Source: Antarctobacter heliothermus (GTDB taxonomy: Bacteria; Pseudomonadota; Alphaproteobacteria; Rhodobacterales; Rhodobacteraceae). From it: DNA of 64,000 nucleotides. The DNA lies in assembly GCF_900188425.1 (NCBI RefSeq), contig NZ_FZON01000017.1:26821-90820 (forward strand), in the 5' to 3' direction. The notes beneath the pieces are model-generated. The model was not told where the DNA came from. It saw nothing but the letters and a program-made list of their open reading frames with translations, and ran no database searches. The first letter of the stretch is position 1. Every line of letters begins with the position of its first letter. This document shows positions 54,107 to 61,837 of this stretch, one piece after another. A program made the position numbers and the translations under genes.

Positions 54107-54943
54107 TCAGATCCGATAAAACGCCGCAGCCGTTTCGCCAAATATCTGCTTTCGGGCATTTTCGGTCTGATCCGCTGTCAACCGATCCGCCATGTCAAAC
54201 CAATCACCATAGTCGCAGCGCAACCGCGCCACGGGCCAGTCCGATCCCCACATCACCCGTGCCGGGCCAAAGGCCGCGATCACATGATCGGTGTAGCGCT
54301 TGAGCAGCGCCTCATCGGGCATGTCATCCGCCTCGGTCACGATGCCGGAGAGTTTGCAGCAGGCCTCAGTCCCCTTAGCCAATGCCGTCATCCCTTCGGC
54401 CCAGTCGGCAAGATGCGCCTCCGAGTGCGTACGCAGCTGCGGTTTCAGGCAATGGTCCAGTACCGCGCGCAGCTCCGGGTAGCGCTGCAGGAGCGTCAGA
54501 AAGTTCGCCTGATGGCGCGGAAAGCCCAGACAATCAAACGTCAGATCCAGATCGACCAGCGCCTGATAGGCCCATTGCACCGACGGCTTCAGCATCCAGT
54601 CAACATCCGCAATGTCCTGGATCATCGGACGCACGCCCACGAACTTTGGATGCCGGGCAAGCCGTTCCAGTGTGGTGATCTGGTTGGGATCCTCGAAATC
54701 GATCCAGCCCACAACCGCCGCGACATACGGCGTGCTGTCCGCGATACCCAACAGGTATTCGGTTTCGCCGACCGTCGGCGCGGCCTGCACCAGCACGGTT
54801 TTCGTGATGCCAGTGTCTTGTAGCGTCGATGTCAGGTCTGTCGGACCGTAGGGGCGGCTCAGGATCGGGTTGTCGGCTGGCATCCAGCCATAATCGCCGC
54901 GCGCGGGATGCCAAAAATGGTGATGGGCGTCAATTCGGGTCAT
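54107..54943 (-). CDS. Amidohydrolase (lactonase-like, L-fuconolactonase/rhamnonolactonase group)
   Basis: This 278-residue TIM-barrel metal-dependent hydrolase of the amidohydrolase-2 family starts RIDAHHHFWHPARGDYGWM (the HxH metal motif) and ends with MWGSDWPVARLRCDYGDW, the metal-binding Asp. Such enzymes hydrolyse sugar lactones. It sits 12 bases after the Gfo/Idh dehydrogenase, which would make the lactone. It is the last gene of a sugar uptake and oxidation operon, so it likely opens the lactone to an aldonic acid (inference). The exact sugar is unknown. Confidence 0.87.
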   Translation of the reverse strand: MTRIDAHHHFWHPARGDYGWMPADNPILSRPYGPTDLTSTLQDTGITKTVLVQAAPTVGETEYLLGIADSTPYVAAVVGWIDFEDPNQITTLERLARHPKFVGVRPMIQDIADVDWMLKPSVQWAYQALVDLDLTFDCLGFPRHQANFLTLLQRYPELRAVLDHCLKPQLRTHSEAHLADWAEGMTALAKGTEACCKLSGIVTEADDMPDEALLKRYTDHVIAAFGPARVMWGSDWPVARLRCDYGDWFDMADRLTADQTENARKQIFGETAAAFYRI

Positions 54944-54955
54944 ATTGTGCTCCGT

Positions 54956-56035
54956 TCAGAATACCAGCCGGCGCTCGGTGCGCGGGACGTCGCGCAGCGT
55001 CTCCGGGCCGGGATGGCCCGGACGTGGGGGCAAGGATATTTTTTGTGACTGGCCGGTCTGCATCGCGGCTTCTATCGCGCGCAGGATGGCGACATCGGCC
55101 AAGCCTTCCGCGCCGTCATTCTCGGGCTGGGTGCCGCGCTGGATACACTCCGAAAAATAGGCAGTCTGCGCACCGAAATGGTCGCAGTCGGGCGCGGTAA
55201 AGGCAGACTGCTCGACCCCGTCTGCACGTTGCTGCAGCGCGACATGCGTCTCAAACCGATAAGCCGGTTCCACATGCAGCGACCCCTTTGTGCCCAGCAC
55301 GGTATAGCTGTCCTGCGCATCGGTGCCGAAACTGGCCACAAACTGCGCCAGCCTCCCGCGTGAAAAGCGCAAGGTGACAGCAACGCTTTCCTCGACTTCG
55401 GAAAACCGCAGGGCGTTGTCGCCGTTTGATCCCATTGCGCAGACCTCGATCGGTTCATCGCCAAAGACATGCCGCGCCGCATTTAGGCAATAGACGCCGA
55501 TATCCTGCAAGGGTCCGCCCCAATGCTCGGCGCGCAGACGATGGTTTCCGGCGTCGCTCTGAAACCCGAAGACAGAGCTGAACAGCCTCGGATCACCGAT
55601 CTCGCCGCGCCGGATGCGGTCCAGAACCTCGACGGTGCCGGGTTCGTGGTGCAGTCGGTAGGCGGTCATCAAAAGAGCGCCCGAGGCATCGGACGCAGCA
55701 ATCATCGCCTCACATTCGGCCACTGTGGGCGCAAGCGGCTTTTCCACCAGCGCATGTTTGCCCGCCCGCAACGCGCGAATGGCGTAGTCGGCATGCAAAG
55801 AATTGGGCAGCGCGATATAGACCGCGTCGATCCGGTCCGAGGCCAGCAGATCGTCATAGCCGTCATATCCAACCACCTCCGCGCCGCCATGAAAATCGGC
55901 CAGTTCCCGTGCCGCCGGGCCATTGCCACTGACCATGGCGGTGATCCGCGAGTTTCCCGTCTGCGCCACCGCAGGCATAAAGGCGATCTGTGAAATCCAG
56001 CCCGCGCCGACGACGGCATATCTGACCTTGTCCAT
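54956..56035 (-). CDS. Gfo/Idh/MocA family sugar dehydrogenase
   Basis: A 359-residue NAD(P)-dependent oxidoreductase with an N-terminal Rossmann domain (RYAVVGAGWISQIAFMPAV) and the EKP motif (KHALVEKPLAPTVAECEAM) whose Lys takes part in catalysis. The C-terminal alpha/beta domain contains LQDIGVYCLNAARHVFGDEP. It probably oxidises a sugar at C1 to a lactone for the downstream amidohydrolase. It is separated from the binding-protein gene by a region holding two strong stems and one copy of the intergenic element. Confidence 0.88.
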   Translation of the reverse strand: MDKVRYAVVGAGWISQIAFMPAVAQTGNSRITAMVSGNGPAARELADFHGGAEVVGYDGYDDLLASDRIDAVYIALPNSLHADYAIRALRAGKHALVEKPLAPTVAECEAMIAASDASGALLMTAYRLHHEPGTVEVLDRIRRGEIGDPRLFSSVFGFQSDAGNHRLRAEHWGGPLQDIGVYCLNAARHVFGDEPIEVCAMGSNGDNALRFSEVEESVAVTLRFSRGRLAQFVASFGTDAQDSYTVLGTKGSLHVEPAYRFETHVALQQRADGVEQSAFTAPDCDHFGAQTAYFSECIQRGTQPENDGAEGLADVAILRAIEAAMQTGQSQKISLPPRPGHPGPETLRDVPRTERRLVF

Positions 56036-56051
56036 CTGCCCTCACTTCTTT

Positions 56052-56113
56052 GTTTCTTCTGTCTAAAAATATCCCGGGGGGACGCCCGAAGGGCGGCGGG
56101 GGCAGCGCCCCCA
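56052..56113 (-). repeat. Structured intergenic element, copy 2
   Basis: On the minus strand: GGGGGCGCTGCCCCC hairpin, then GCCCTTCGGGC hairpin, then CCCCCCGGGATATTTTT and CAGAAGAAAC. It repeats the block order of 32973-33036. It lies downstream of the binding-protein gene and just upstream of the Gfo/Idh gene. Confidence 0.7.
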
Positions 56114-56118
56114 TGGCA

Positions 56119-56142
56119 ACGGCGGCGCCGGGGCGCCGCCGT
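56119..56142 (-). terminator. Hairpin after the sugar-binding-protein gene
   Basis: A 9-bp stem ACGGCGGCG / CGCCGCCGT with a six-base loop, 20 bases after the binding-protein stop. No U-tract of its own follows, but the next element (56052-56113) ends in ATATTTTT. Together they could partly terminate the transcript or protect its 3' end. Confidence 0.55.
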
Positions 56143-56162
56143 CATGTCTTAGGCGGTGTCGA

Positions 56163-57155
56163 TCACTTTACGCAGGTGTCGACATTGTCGTTGTTGCAGA
56201 TGTCGAGTCCAGTGTAGATCGGATCCTCGACGTCCTTTCCTTCGACGATATCCTTGAGGATATACATGGCCTTGTAGCCCATTTCATAGGGGCGTTGGCC
56301 CACTAGGCCGTTGCCCAGACCGTCCTTGGTCTGTGCCAGCTGCATCGGCAGCGTGTCGGCCACCACGATGGTCAGTTCACCGGCGTCCATCTTGCCTTTG
56401 TAGGGCTCGGCGGCATTGCGATAAGCGTTGTCAAACCACTGGGTAAACGCGCCGGTGGACAGGAACGCCGTCAGGTCCGGGTTGGCGGCCAAGATGTCGG
56501 TCATGCCCTGAACGGCGACGTTGCCATCGTCGTTGGTGATCAGCGGACAGCCCGAAATCTCGGTCCAGCCTTTGTCGCCGTCCAGCATCCGACCCGGAGG
56601 ATCGCCAAGGTCCATGGCGGCCAGTGTTTCACGCGCGCCCAGCAGGCGTTCGTTGTGGTTGGCTGCCGCTGCACCACCGGTTTGCAGGCAGATGGTGCCG
56701 CCATCGGGGTGACGCGCCAAAACCAGTTCAGCCAGATGCACACCGATGTTGTAGTTGTTGGTGCCCACATAGGTGGTCCGCAGGGCCAGATCCTCGGGCA
56801 GCAGGTCCGAGTCCCAGGTCATGACCGGGATGCCTGCGTCCATCGCGCCCTTCAGCACCTTGGCCATGGCGGGCGCGTTCGAGGGCGCAACCGCGATCCC
56901 GTCAACGCCTTTGGTGATCAAGTCCTGAACGATCTGGATCTGCTCCAGTTCGGTGTGTTCGCCGGGGCCGATGTATTCGCAGGTCACGTCGGCCAGCTCT
57001 TCCTGGGCGGCGTGACAGCCGTCGCGCGCCAGATCGAAGAACGGGTTGTTCATCGCCTTGGGCACCAGCGCAAAAGTGTATCCGCCATGGCTTTCGGCAA
57101 AGGCCGGTGCGGCCAGTGCGCCCAGCAGCGCGGTTGCGGTCAGTAGTTTCTTCAT
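56163..57155 (-). CDS. Sugar ABC transporter substrate-binding protein
   Basis: A 330-residue periplasmic binding protein with a signal peptide (KKLLTATALLGALAAPAFA). The Peripla_BP_4 fold shows YTFALVPKAMNNPFFDLARDGC, LITKGVDGIAVAPSNAPAM, VMTWDSDLLPE, YVGTNNYNIGVHLAE and GQRPYEMGYKAMYILKDIV. Four Cys in the mature part suggest disulfides. GGGAGGAAAATTC precedes the ATG. It serves the permease and ATPase encoded upstream in the same operon; FrcB-like by gene order. The ligand is presumably the sugar oxidised by the Gfo/Idh enzyme. Confidence 0.92.
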   Translation of the reverse strand: MKKLLTATALLGALAAPAFAESHGGYTFALVPKAMNNPFFDLARDGCHAAQEELADVTCEYIGPGEHTELEQIQIVQDLITKGVDGIAVAPSNAPAMAKVLKGAMDAGIPVMTWDSDLLPEDLALRTTYVGTNNYNIGVHLAELVLARHPDGGTICLQTGGAAAANHNERLLGARETLAAMDLGDPPGRMLDGDKGWTEISGCPLITNDDGNVAVQGMTDILAANPDLTAFLSTGAFTQWFDNAYRNAAEPYKGKMDAGELTIVVADTLPMQLAQTKDGLGNGLVGQRPYEMGYKAMYILKDIVEGKDVEDPIYTGLDICNNDNVDTCVK

Positions 57156-57190
57156 GAATTTTCCTCCCGTTGTCATGAAGTTGGGGGCCA

Positions 57191-58249
57191 TTATTTGCCC
57201 CCGCGATTGCGGAGTTGTTCCAGCAAGACAGCTAGAATAAGGAACAGTCCGACAAAGAATTGCTGCCATAGCGCCGGGATTCCGGCCAATAGCAGCGAGT
57301 TCCGGATCAGCTCGACCAGCGCGGCGCCGATGGGCGCGCCCAACGCGTAGACCACACCGCCCATCAGGTTGGCGCCGCCGATCACGCTGGCCGCAATGAC
57401 GTTGAGCTCATAGGTCGCGCCCATGCCATTGGTGGCAGAGCCGGTGTAACCGATGAACATAAAGGCCGCGACGCCGGTACACATGGAACAGACCATGTAG
57501 ACAGAGACGATCACCCGTTCGACCGGGATGCCCGACAGCTTGGCCGCGTGGGCATTGCCGCCAATGGCAATGACCCAACGGCCCCATTGCGAATAGCGCC
57601 AGACCCAAAGGAAAAACAGCGTCATGGCGGTCAGCACCCAGACGACGTTGGGCACGCCCAGCAGACTGCCTCCACCGATCTGTTCGAACAGATCCTGATC
57701 GGGGCCGAATTCATAGACCATCTTGTTGTTCGAAATGACCATGGCGATGGACCGCGACATCGCGAGCATCCCCAACGTCACCACAAAAGGCGCCAGCCGT
57801 ACATAGGCGATCAGAACGCCATTGATGAAGCCCACCACGGCGGCGGTGAACATACAGGCGAGAAAGCCGACCTCGACCCCCCAACCGGCCTGCAGCACCA
57901 GCGCAAGATTGATGGCGCAAAGTCCCATCAAAGATCCGACAGACAGGTCTATGCCCGCAGTGCAGATCACCGCCGACATGCCCAGTGCCATGATGCCGAA
58001 AAAGGCCATGTTGCGGGTGATGTTGAACATATTGCGTTCGGTCAGAAAGGCATCGGAAACAAAGGTCATCACCACGCCGATGGCGAAAATCGCCACAAAG
58101 ACCCAGAACGGCTGGGTCCGCAGGATGGCACCGATGCCCGACACTTCTTGCCGCAGCGTGATGCTTTCGTCGATGGCTGCGTGGTCGATCGAGGGCGTCT
58201 GCACGGTCTTGTCGTGGGCGTCTTGCGGGGTTTGGGTATTGTCGGTCAT
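57191..58249 (-). CDS. Sugar ABC transporter permease
   Basis: This 352-residue BPD_transp_2 permease has about 60 cytoplasmic residues, then helices with CTAGIDLSVGSLMGLCA, VRLAPFVVTLGMLAMSRSIAMVIS, WGRWVIAIGGNAHAAKLSGI and NVIAASVIGGANLMGGVVYALGAPIGA. Single permease, presumably a homodimer. The start overlaps the ATPase stop (ATGA), and the binding-protein gene follows 35 bases later. Confidence 0.92.
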   Translation of the reverse strand: MTDNTQTPQDAHDKTVQTPSIDHAAIDESITLRQEVSGIGAILRTQPFWVFVAIFAIGVVMTFVSDAFLTERNMFNITRNMAFFGIMALGMSAVICTAGIDLSVGSLMGLCAINLALVLQAGWGVEVGFLACMFTAAVVGFINGVLIAYVRLAPFVVTLGMLAMSRSIAMVISNNKMVYEFGPDQDLFEQIGGGSLLGVPNVVWVLTAMTLFFLWVWRYSQWGRWVIAIGGNAHAAKLSGIPVERVIVSVYMVCSMCTGVAAFMFIGYTGSATNGMGATYELNVIAASVIGGANLMGGVVYALGAPIGAALVELIRNSLLLAGIPALWQQFFVGLFLILAVLLEQLRNRGGK

Positions 58250-58986
58250 GCTGCCTGGATCGCTCCGATGATGAGGCCGGTCACTTCTTCCGGGCTGGTA
58301 TCGTTGATCTTCTTGTCGGCGACCTTGGTTCCGCGCCGCAGCACGGCGACCCGGTCGCAGACCTCAAAGACGTCGGGCATCCGGTGGCTGACAAGAATCA
58401 CGGCGTGGCCCTGATCCTTCAGCCGCTTGATCAGGTTCAGCACCTCGGCCACCTGCCGCACGGAAATGGCGGCGGTGGGTTCGTCCATCAGCACCAGTTT
58501 GGGTTCGGACAGGCGGGTGCGGGCGATGGCCACCGCCTGCCGCTGACCGCCGGACATCTGTTTGACCAGATCGCGGGGCCGGGTTTCCGATTTCAGCTCT
58601 CCGAACAATTCGCCAGCGCGGGTGTTCATGGCCTGATGGTCCAGCTTGCGGAACGGCCAGATGCCTCTTTTCAGCTCACGCCCGAGAAAGACATTGGCAC
58701 CCGCCGTCAGGTTGTCGCACAGGGCCAGATCCTGATAGACGATCTCGATGCCGTTTTCGCGCGCGTCGATGGGTTTGGTGAAATGGACGCGTTTGTTTTC
58801 GATGCGGATTTCGCCGGTTGTCGGGGGGAAATTGCCGGCGATGATTTTCATCAGTGTCGACTTGCCCGCGCCGTTGTCACCCATCAGACCGACGGCTTCT
58901 CCCGGCTCCAGTTTCAGGTCGACCCCGTTCAGCGCGTGGATTGCACCGAAACTCTTGGTCACTTGCCTGAGTTCCATCAAGCTCAT
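58246..58986 (-). CDS. Sugar ABC transporter ATP-binding protein (single domain, FrcA-like)
   Basis: The 246-residue single ABC ATPase has Walker A GDNGAGKSTLMK, Q-loop IVYQDLALCDNLTAG, signature MSGGQRQAVAIAR, Walker B LVLMDEPTAA and H-loop VSHRMPDVFEV. It is first in the leftward operon, with GGGAGG upstream, and divergent from the LacI regulator gene. A single-domain ATPase with one permease and one binding protein is the FrcBCA type rather than the RbsABC type of the 5.8-11.2 kb locus. Confidence 0.92.
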   Translation of the reverse strand: MSLMELRQVTKSFGAIHALNGVDLKLEPGEAVGLMGDNGAGKSTLMKIIAGNFPPTTGEIRIENKRVHFTKPIDARENGIEIVYQDLALCDNLTAGANVFLGRELKRGIWPFRKLDHQAMNTRAGELFGELKSETRPRDLVKQMSGGQRQAVAIARTRLSEPKLVLMDEPTAAISVRQVAEVLNLIKRLKDQGHAVILVSHRMPDVFEVCDRVAVLRRGTKVADKKINDTSPEEVTGLIIGAIQAA

Positions 58987-59111
58987 GTGCGCCTCCCTTT
59001 CATCTCTTTGACGTCGGGCATGCCAAGGGACGCGACCAGTCAGGCAAATACATGCCCAGACACGGAAATTTCCGCCTCGTGGAACATGCGCCCGTTGCGG
59101 CACCCCCCGTA

Positions 59112-59232
59112 TGTCAATGTGACAGGGCCACCTTTTGCGGCAGCCTCCTCCCTTATTGTGGGCCAGAGTATGCCCAGTTACCGCTAAACCTCAAAGCCTC
59201 TAATCCGGGAAAAAATGATGTGTTTAGCATCA
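59112..59232. promoter_or_regulatory. Candidate operators between the ABC operon and the LacI gene
   Basis: Two inverted repeats lie in the 298-base divergent intergenic region: TGTCA-ATG-TGACA at 59112-59124 and TGATG-N7-CATCA at 59216-59232. Either could be the LacI-family binding site. Neither has the classic central CG, so assignment is tentative. Confidence 0.4.
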
Positions 59233-59284
59233 AAAACGGTAAGGTGGCGCGTGAATCCGTCGTCAAAGGGGGGGGCGAGGGTCC

Positions 59285-60307
59285 ATGACCACGCCAGATC
59301 GCAAAACGGCCTGGAAAGGCCCGACAATCCAGCAGGTGGCCTTGGTATCCGGTGTTGGCCCCGCAACGGTGGATCGGGTGTTGAACAACCGCCCCGGTGT
59401 GCGCGAACAGACCCGCCAGCGGGTGCGCACGGCCTTTGAGAAACTGCGGCAGGAAACCTCTGTGACCAAACCGCTGCGTATCGCCCTGCACTGCGAATCC
59501 GGTGACGGCTTTAACGGAGAGGTCAGATCGGCCATCGCGGCGCTGCACCGCAGTGAGCCGGGGGTCGTCGTGAGCGGTGCCTTTACCGTGACCAATGCGT
59601 TGGACGCCAATGTCTTTGCCGCATGTTTGCTGGAAGAGGGCAAGCGGTCAGATGGCAGCGTGGTCGTCGCGCGAGAGCATCCCGCGATCAACAGTGCAAT
59701 CCGGCAATTGCGGCGGGTCGGCAAGCCGGTTGTCTGCCTGACCAGCGATCTGCCCAGCTCGCGCCGCAACACCTATGTTGGCAATGACCAGCACGCGGCA
59801 GGCAGCGTGGCCGCGCAGGTGATCGGTCGATCCTTGCCAAAGACGACCTTGCCCATCCTGCTGGTGATGAGCGCGGCGTTTCGCAGCCAGAAGGATCGTG
59901 AAATGGGCTTTCGCCGCGTATTGCGCGCCAGCTTTCCCCATCTGCGGATCGATGAGCCGCTGATTTCGGATGACAGCCCCGAAACCACCCGCCGACATCT
60001 GGCGGACTACTTTGCGGCAAATGGTGTGCCCCCCGCGATCTACAACGTGGCCGGGGCCAACCGGGGGGTGGCGCAGGCTTTGGTGGAAACCGGCCGTTCG
60101 GACGACACGATCCTTGTGGGTCATGAACTGACGCCAGTGTCACGCGGGCTTTTGCAGGCCGGTACAATAGATTTCATCGTGGCGCATGATCTGAAAGGTG
60201 AGCTGACACAGGCGGTCCGCTGGATCGGTGCCTTTCTTGAAGGTGTGACCAGTGAACCGGACCCGACCCAGATCCTGTTGCACACTCGGTACAACTGCGG
60301 CGTTTAG
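59285..60307 (+). CDS. LacI-family transcriptional regulator
   Basis: A 340-residue regulator with an N-terminal LacI HTH (TIQQVALVSGVGPATVDRVLNNRPGVREQTRQRV) and a periplasmic-binding-protein-like sensor domain (residues about 60-335, with FGLQ-like HCESGDGFNGEVRSAI and GHELTPVSRGLLQAGTIDFIVAHDL). The VGPATVDRVLNNRPGV recognition helix is of the DVR type seen in several alphaproteobacterial sugar regulators. It is divergent from the ABC operon and probably represses it until the imported sugar binds. Confidence 0.92.
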   Translation: MTTPDRKTAWKGPTIQQVALVSGVGPATVDRVLNNRPGVREQTRQRVRTAFEKLRQETSVTKPLRIALHCESGDGFNGEVRSAIAALHRSEPGVVVSGAFTVTNALDANVFAACLLEEGKRSDGSVVVAREHPAINSAIRQLRRVGKPVVCLTSDLPSSRRNTYVGNDQHAAGSVAAQVIGRSLPKTTLPILLVMSAAFRSQKDREMGFRRVLRASFPHLRIDEPLISDDSPETTRRHLADYFAANGVPPAIYNVAGANRGVAQALVETGRSDDTILVGHELTPVSRGLLQAGTIDFIVAHDLKGELTQAVRWIGAFLEGVTSEPDPTQILLHTRYNCGV

Positions 60308-60390
60308 AACGCTGACGTCGTTGGTCGAAAAGTCCTGACGCAGTTATGGGACGTCGTGCGCACGCGGTCGCGTCACCGGACCTGGGCCAA

Positions 60391-60421
60391 TTGTCTCGAT
60401 CTAAACGATACATTGTATAAT
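60391..60421 (+). promoter_or_regulatory. Candidate sigma-70-like promoter of the RTX gene
   Basis: TTGTCT and a perfect TATAAT are separated by 19 bases, in an AT-rich patch about 130 bases before the RTX start. Spacing is one or two bases long for an ideal promoter, so this is only a candidate. Confidence 0.4.
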
Positions 60422-60553
60422 CTCGATGTATTGACGCAAATCAATGCGGCGGGCACCAGTTCATTAAATATTAGGAAACTGAGATGTATCGCGCGCGTCG
60501 AGCGATTCGTGCCTGCATCGTCCAACAGTTCTGACCTATGAGGGACCACCACT

Positions 60554-61837
60554 ATGGCCGACCAGCCGACCATTACGACACCGACCTTCACGTCATCGCA
60601 TGTCTTTAGCACCGATGACGTCACCGGCACCTATGACGGCCTGACCCAAGGCGATATTCCCGCCGGAGATGCCCCAATCGTCGATTTCACAGCGGTCCCG
60701 ACCATCACCAAAGAAGGCGTGATGCTGTACCCGGTGGACAGTGAGTTCGGGTTCTATGTAACCGACTTCCTGGGCGCAGAGGATAAAATCCGCGACTACG
60801 ACTATGGCGAAGGTTTTGTCGGTGATCTGACCGGCTCTGCTGGTGAACAACTGGGTCTCGTAGTCTCCGACGCGCCGACCGACACCTTCAAGACCCCTGC
60901 GGTTTTGGGCACTTGGCTGTCGGGTCTGGGTGGCAACACGGTCAAGGCCTCGACCGAACATTACGCCGTCATGCAACAGGTCCTTTCGGATCAGGCTTAT
61001 CCCGACGACCCGTCGGCGGTTTACGCGCTGGACGACGATCTGATCCTGCTGAGCCAGAACCCCCTCTGGGACGGGCAGCATGTGGCCGATCTGCTGGCTA
61101 ATCCAATCGTCTATGGCGTGACTGACAAGAACGATGATGGTGTTCTGAACATCGAGGATCTTCTGAACCCCAATGAATCGACCATCTCCTACGACATCGC
61201 CTACAGCAGCGATTATTCGGTGACGATGAAGGATGACGGCAAGCTGCTGTATCGCTGGGGCAACCTGATCAAGCGGCCCAACGACATCCGGCTTGAGGCG
61301 ACGCTGGACCTGCCGGACGAGTGGAATGAGGTCGATTCAGGCACTGGCCTGTTGCCGCTTTACAAGGTGACGAGCGCCGAATTGGTGACCAACCACACGA
61401 TCACCAACAATCCCAACGACCAGATCCGCCCCGAAGATTTTGAAAACGAGGCCGCCATCGGGACGCTGCCGACCTATTCGATTGTCACCGACTACAATCT
61501 TGACGGCAACGGCCCGCGTGAGGTCTGGGTGACCACCGACGACTATTATGCCGGTGACGGCACGATGTATCCGGCGGGTATGCCGGTGACGGCACGATGT
61601 ATCCGGCGGGCACCATCCTCAAGGATGAAAACCTGGCCCAGGCAGCCGCAGGCTCCATGCTGGCGGCAATCGGCGGCGTCGACGAAGGGATGCTCGAAGG
61701 GTTTACAAACGCCTGGTACACCACCATGGACCGCGAGCCGTTCGAGGCGTCTTTTGATGTGGACGGCGAATACATCTCTGGCCCGCGCTGGCGTTTGCAG
61801 CCTGACAAATACGGTCAGGACCTGCCCAGCGTCGTGA
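60554..61837 (+). CDS. RTX/DUF4214 protein, 5' part (frameshifted by the 32-bp duplication)
   Basis: As the sequence stands, translation from ATG 60554 (GAGGGA upstream) gives 427 residues. About the first 342 are genuine and the rest is out-of-frame sequence rich in Arg, Ser and Cys after the duplication at 61547-61610. There is no Sec signal, as expected for a type I secretion substrate. The real part is acidic, with an EF-hand-like calcium loop DKNDDGVLNIED near residue 190. No enzymatic domain is recognised. This truncated product would lack the C-terminal RTX and secretion region. Confidence 0.7.
   Translation: MADQPTITTPTFTSSHVFSTDDVTGTYDGLTQGDIPAGDAPIVDFTAVPTITKEGVMLYPVDSEFGFYVTDFLGAEDKIRDYDYGEGFVGDLTGSAGEQLGLVVSDAPTDTFKTPAVLGTWLSGLGGNTVKASTEHYAVMQQVLSDQAYPDDPSAVYALDDDLILLSQNPLWDGQHVADLLANPIVYGVTDKNDDGVLNIEDLLNPNESTISYDIAYSSDYSVTMKDDGKLLYRWGNLIKRPNDIRLEATLDLPDEWNEVDSGTGLLPLYKVTSAELVTNHTITNNPNDQIRPEDFENEAAIGTLPTYSIVTDYNLDGNGPREVWVTTDDYYAGDGTMYPAGMPVTARCIRRAPSSRMKTWPRQPQAPCWRQSAASTKGCSKGLQTPGTPPWTASRSRRLLMWTANTSLARAGVCSLTNTVRTCPAS
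61547..61610 (+). repeat. Perfect 32-bp tandem duplication causing a frameshift
   Basis: Positions 61547-61578 and 61579-61610 are identical over 32 bases (starting TATGCCGGTGACGG and ending CCGGCGGG). Because 32 is not a multiple of three, the second copy shifts the frame of the RTX gene. The bases flanking the unit differ, so the repeat is exactly two copies. Confidence 0.97.

Noticed and set aside
61547..61610. CRISPR or minisatellite array
   Set aside because: Only two directly adjacent identical units inside a coding gene, with no spacers.
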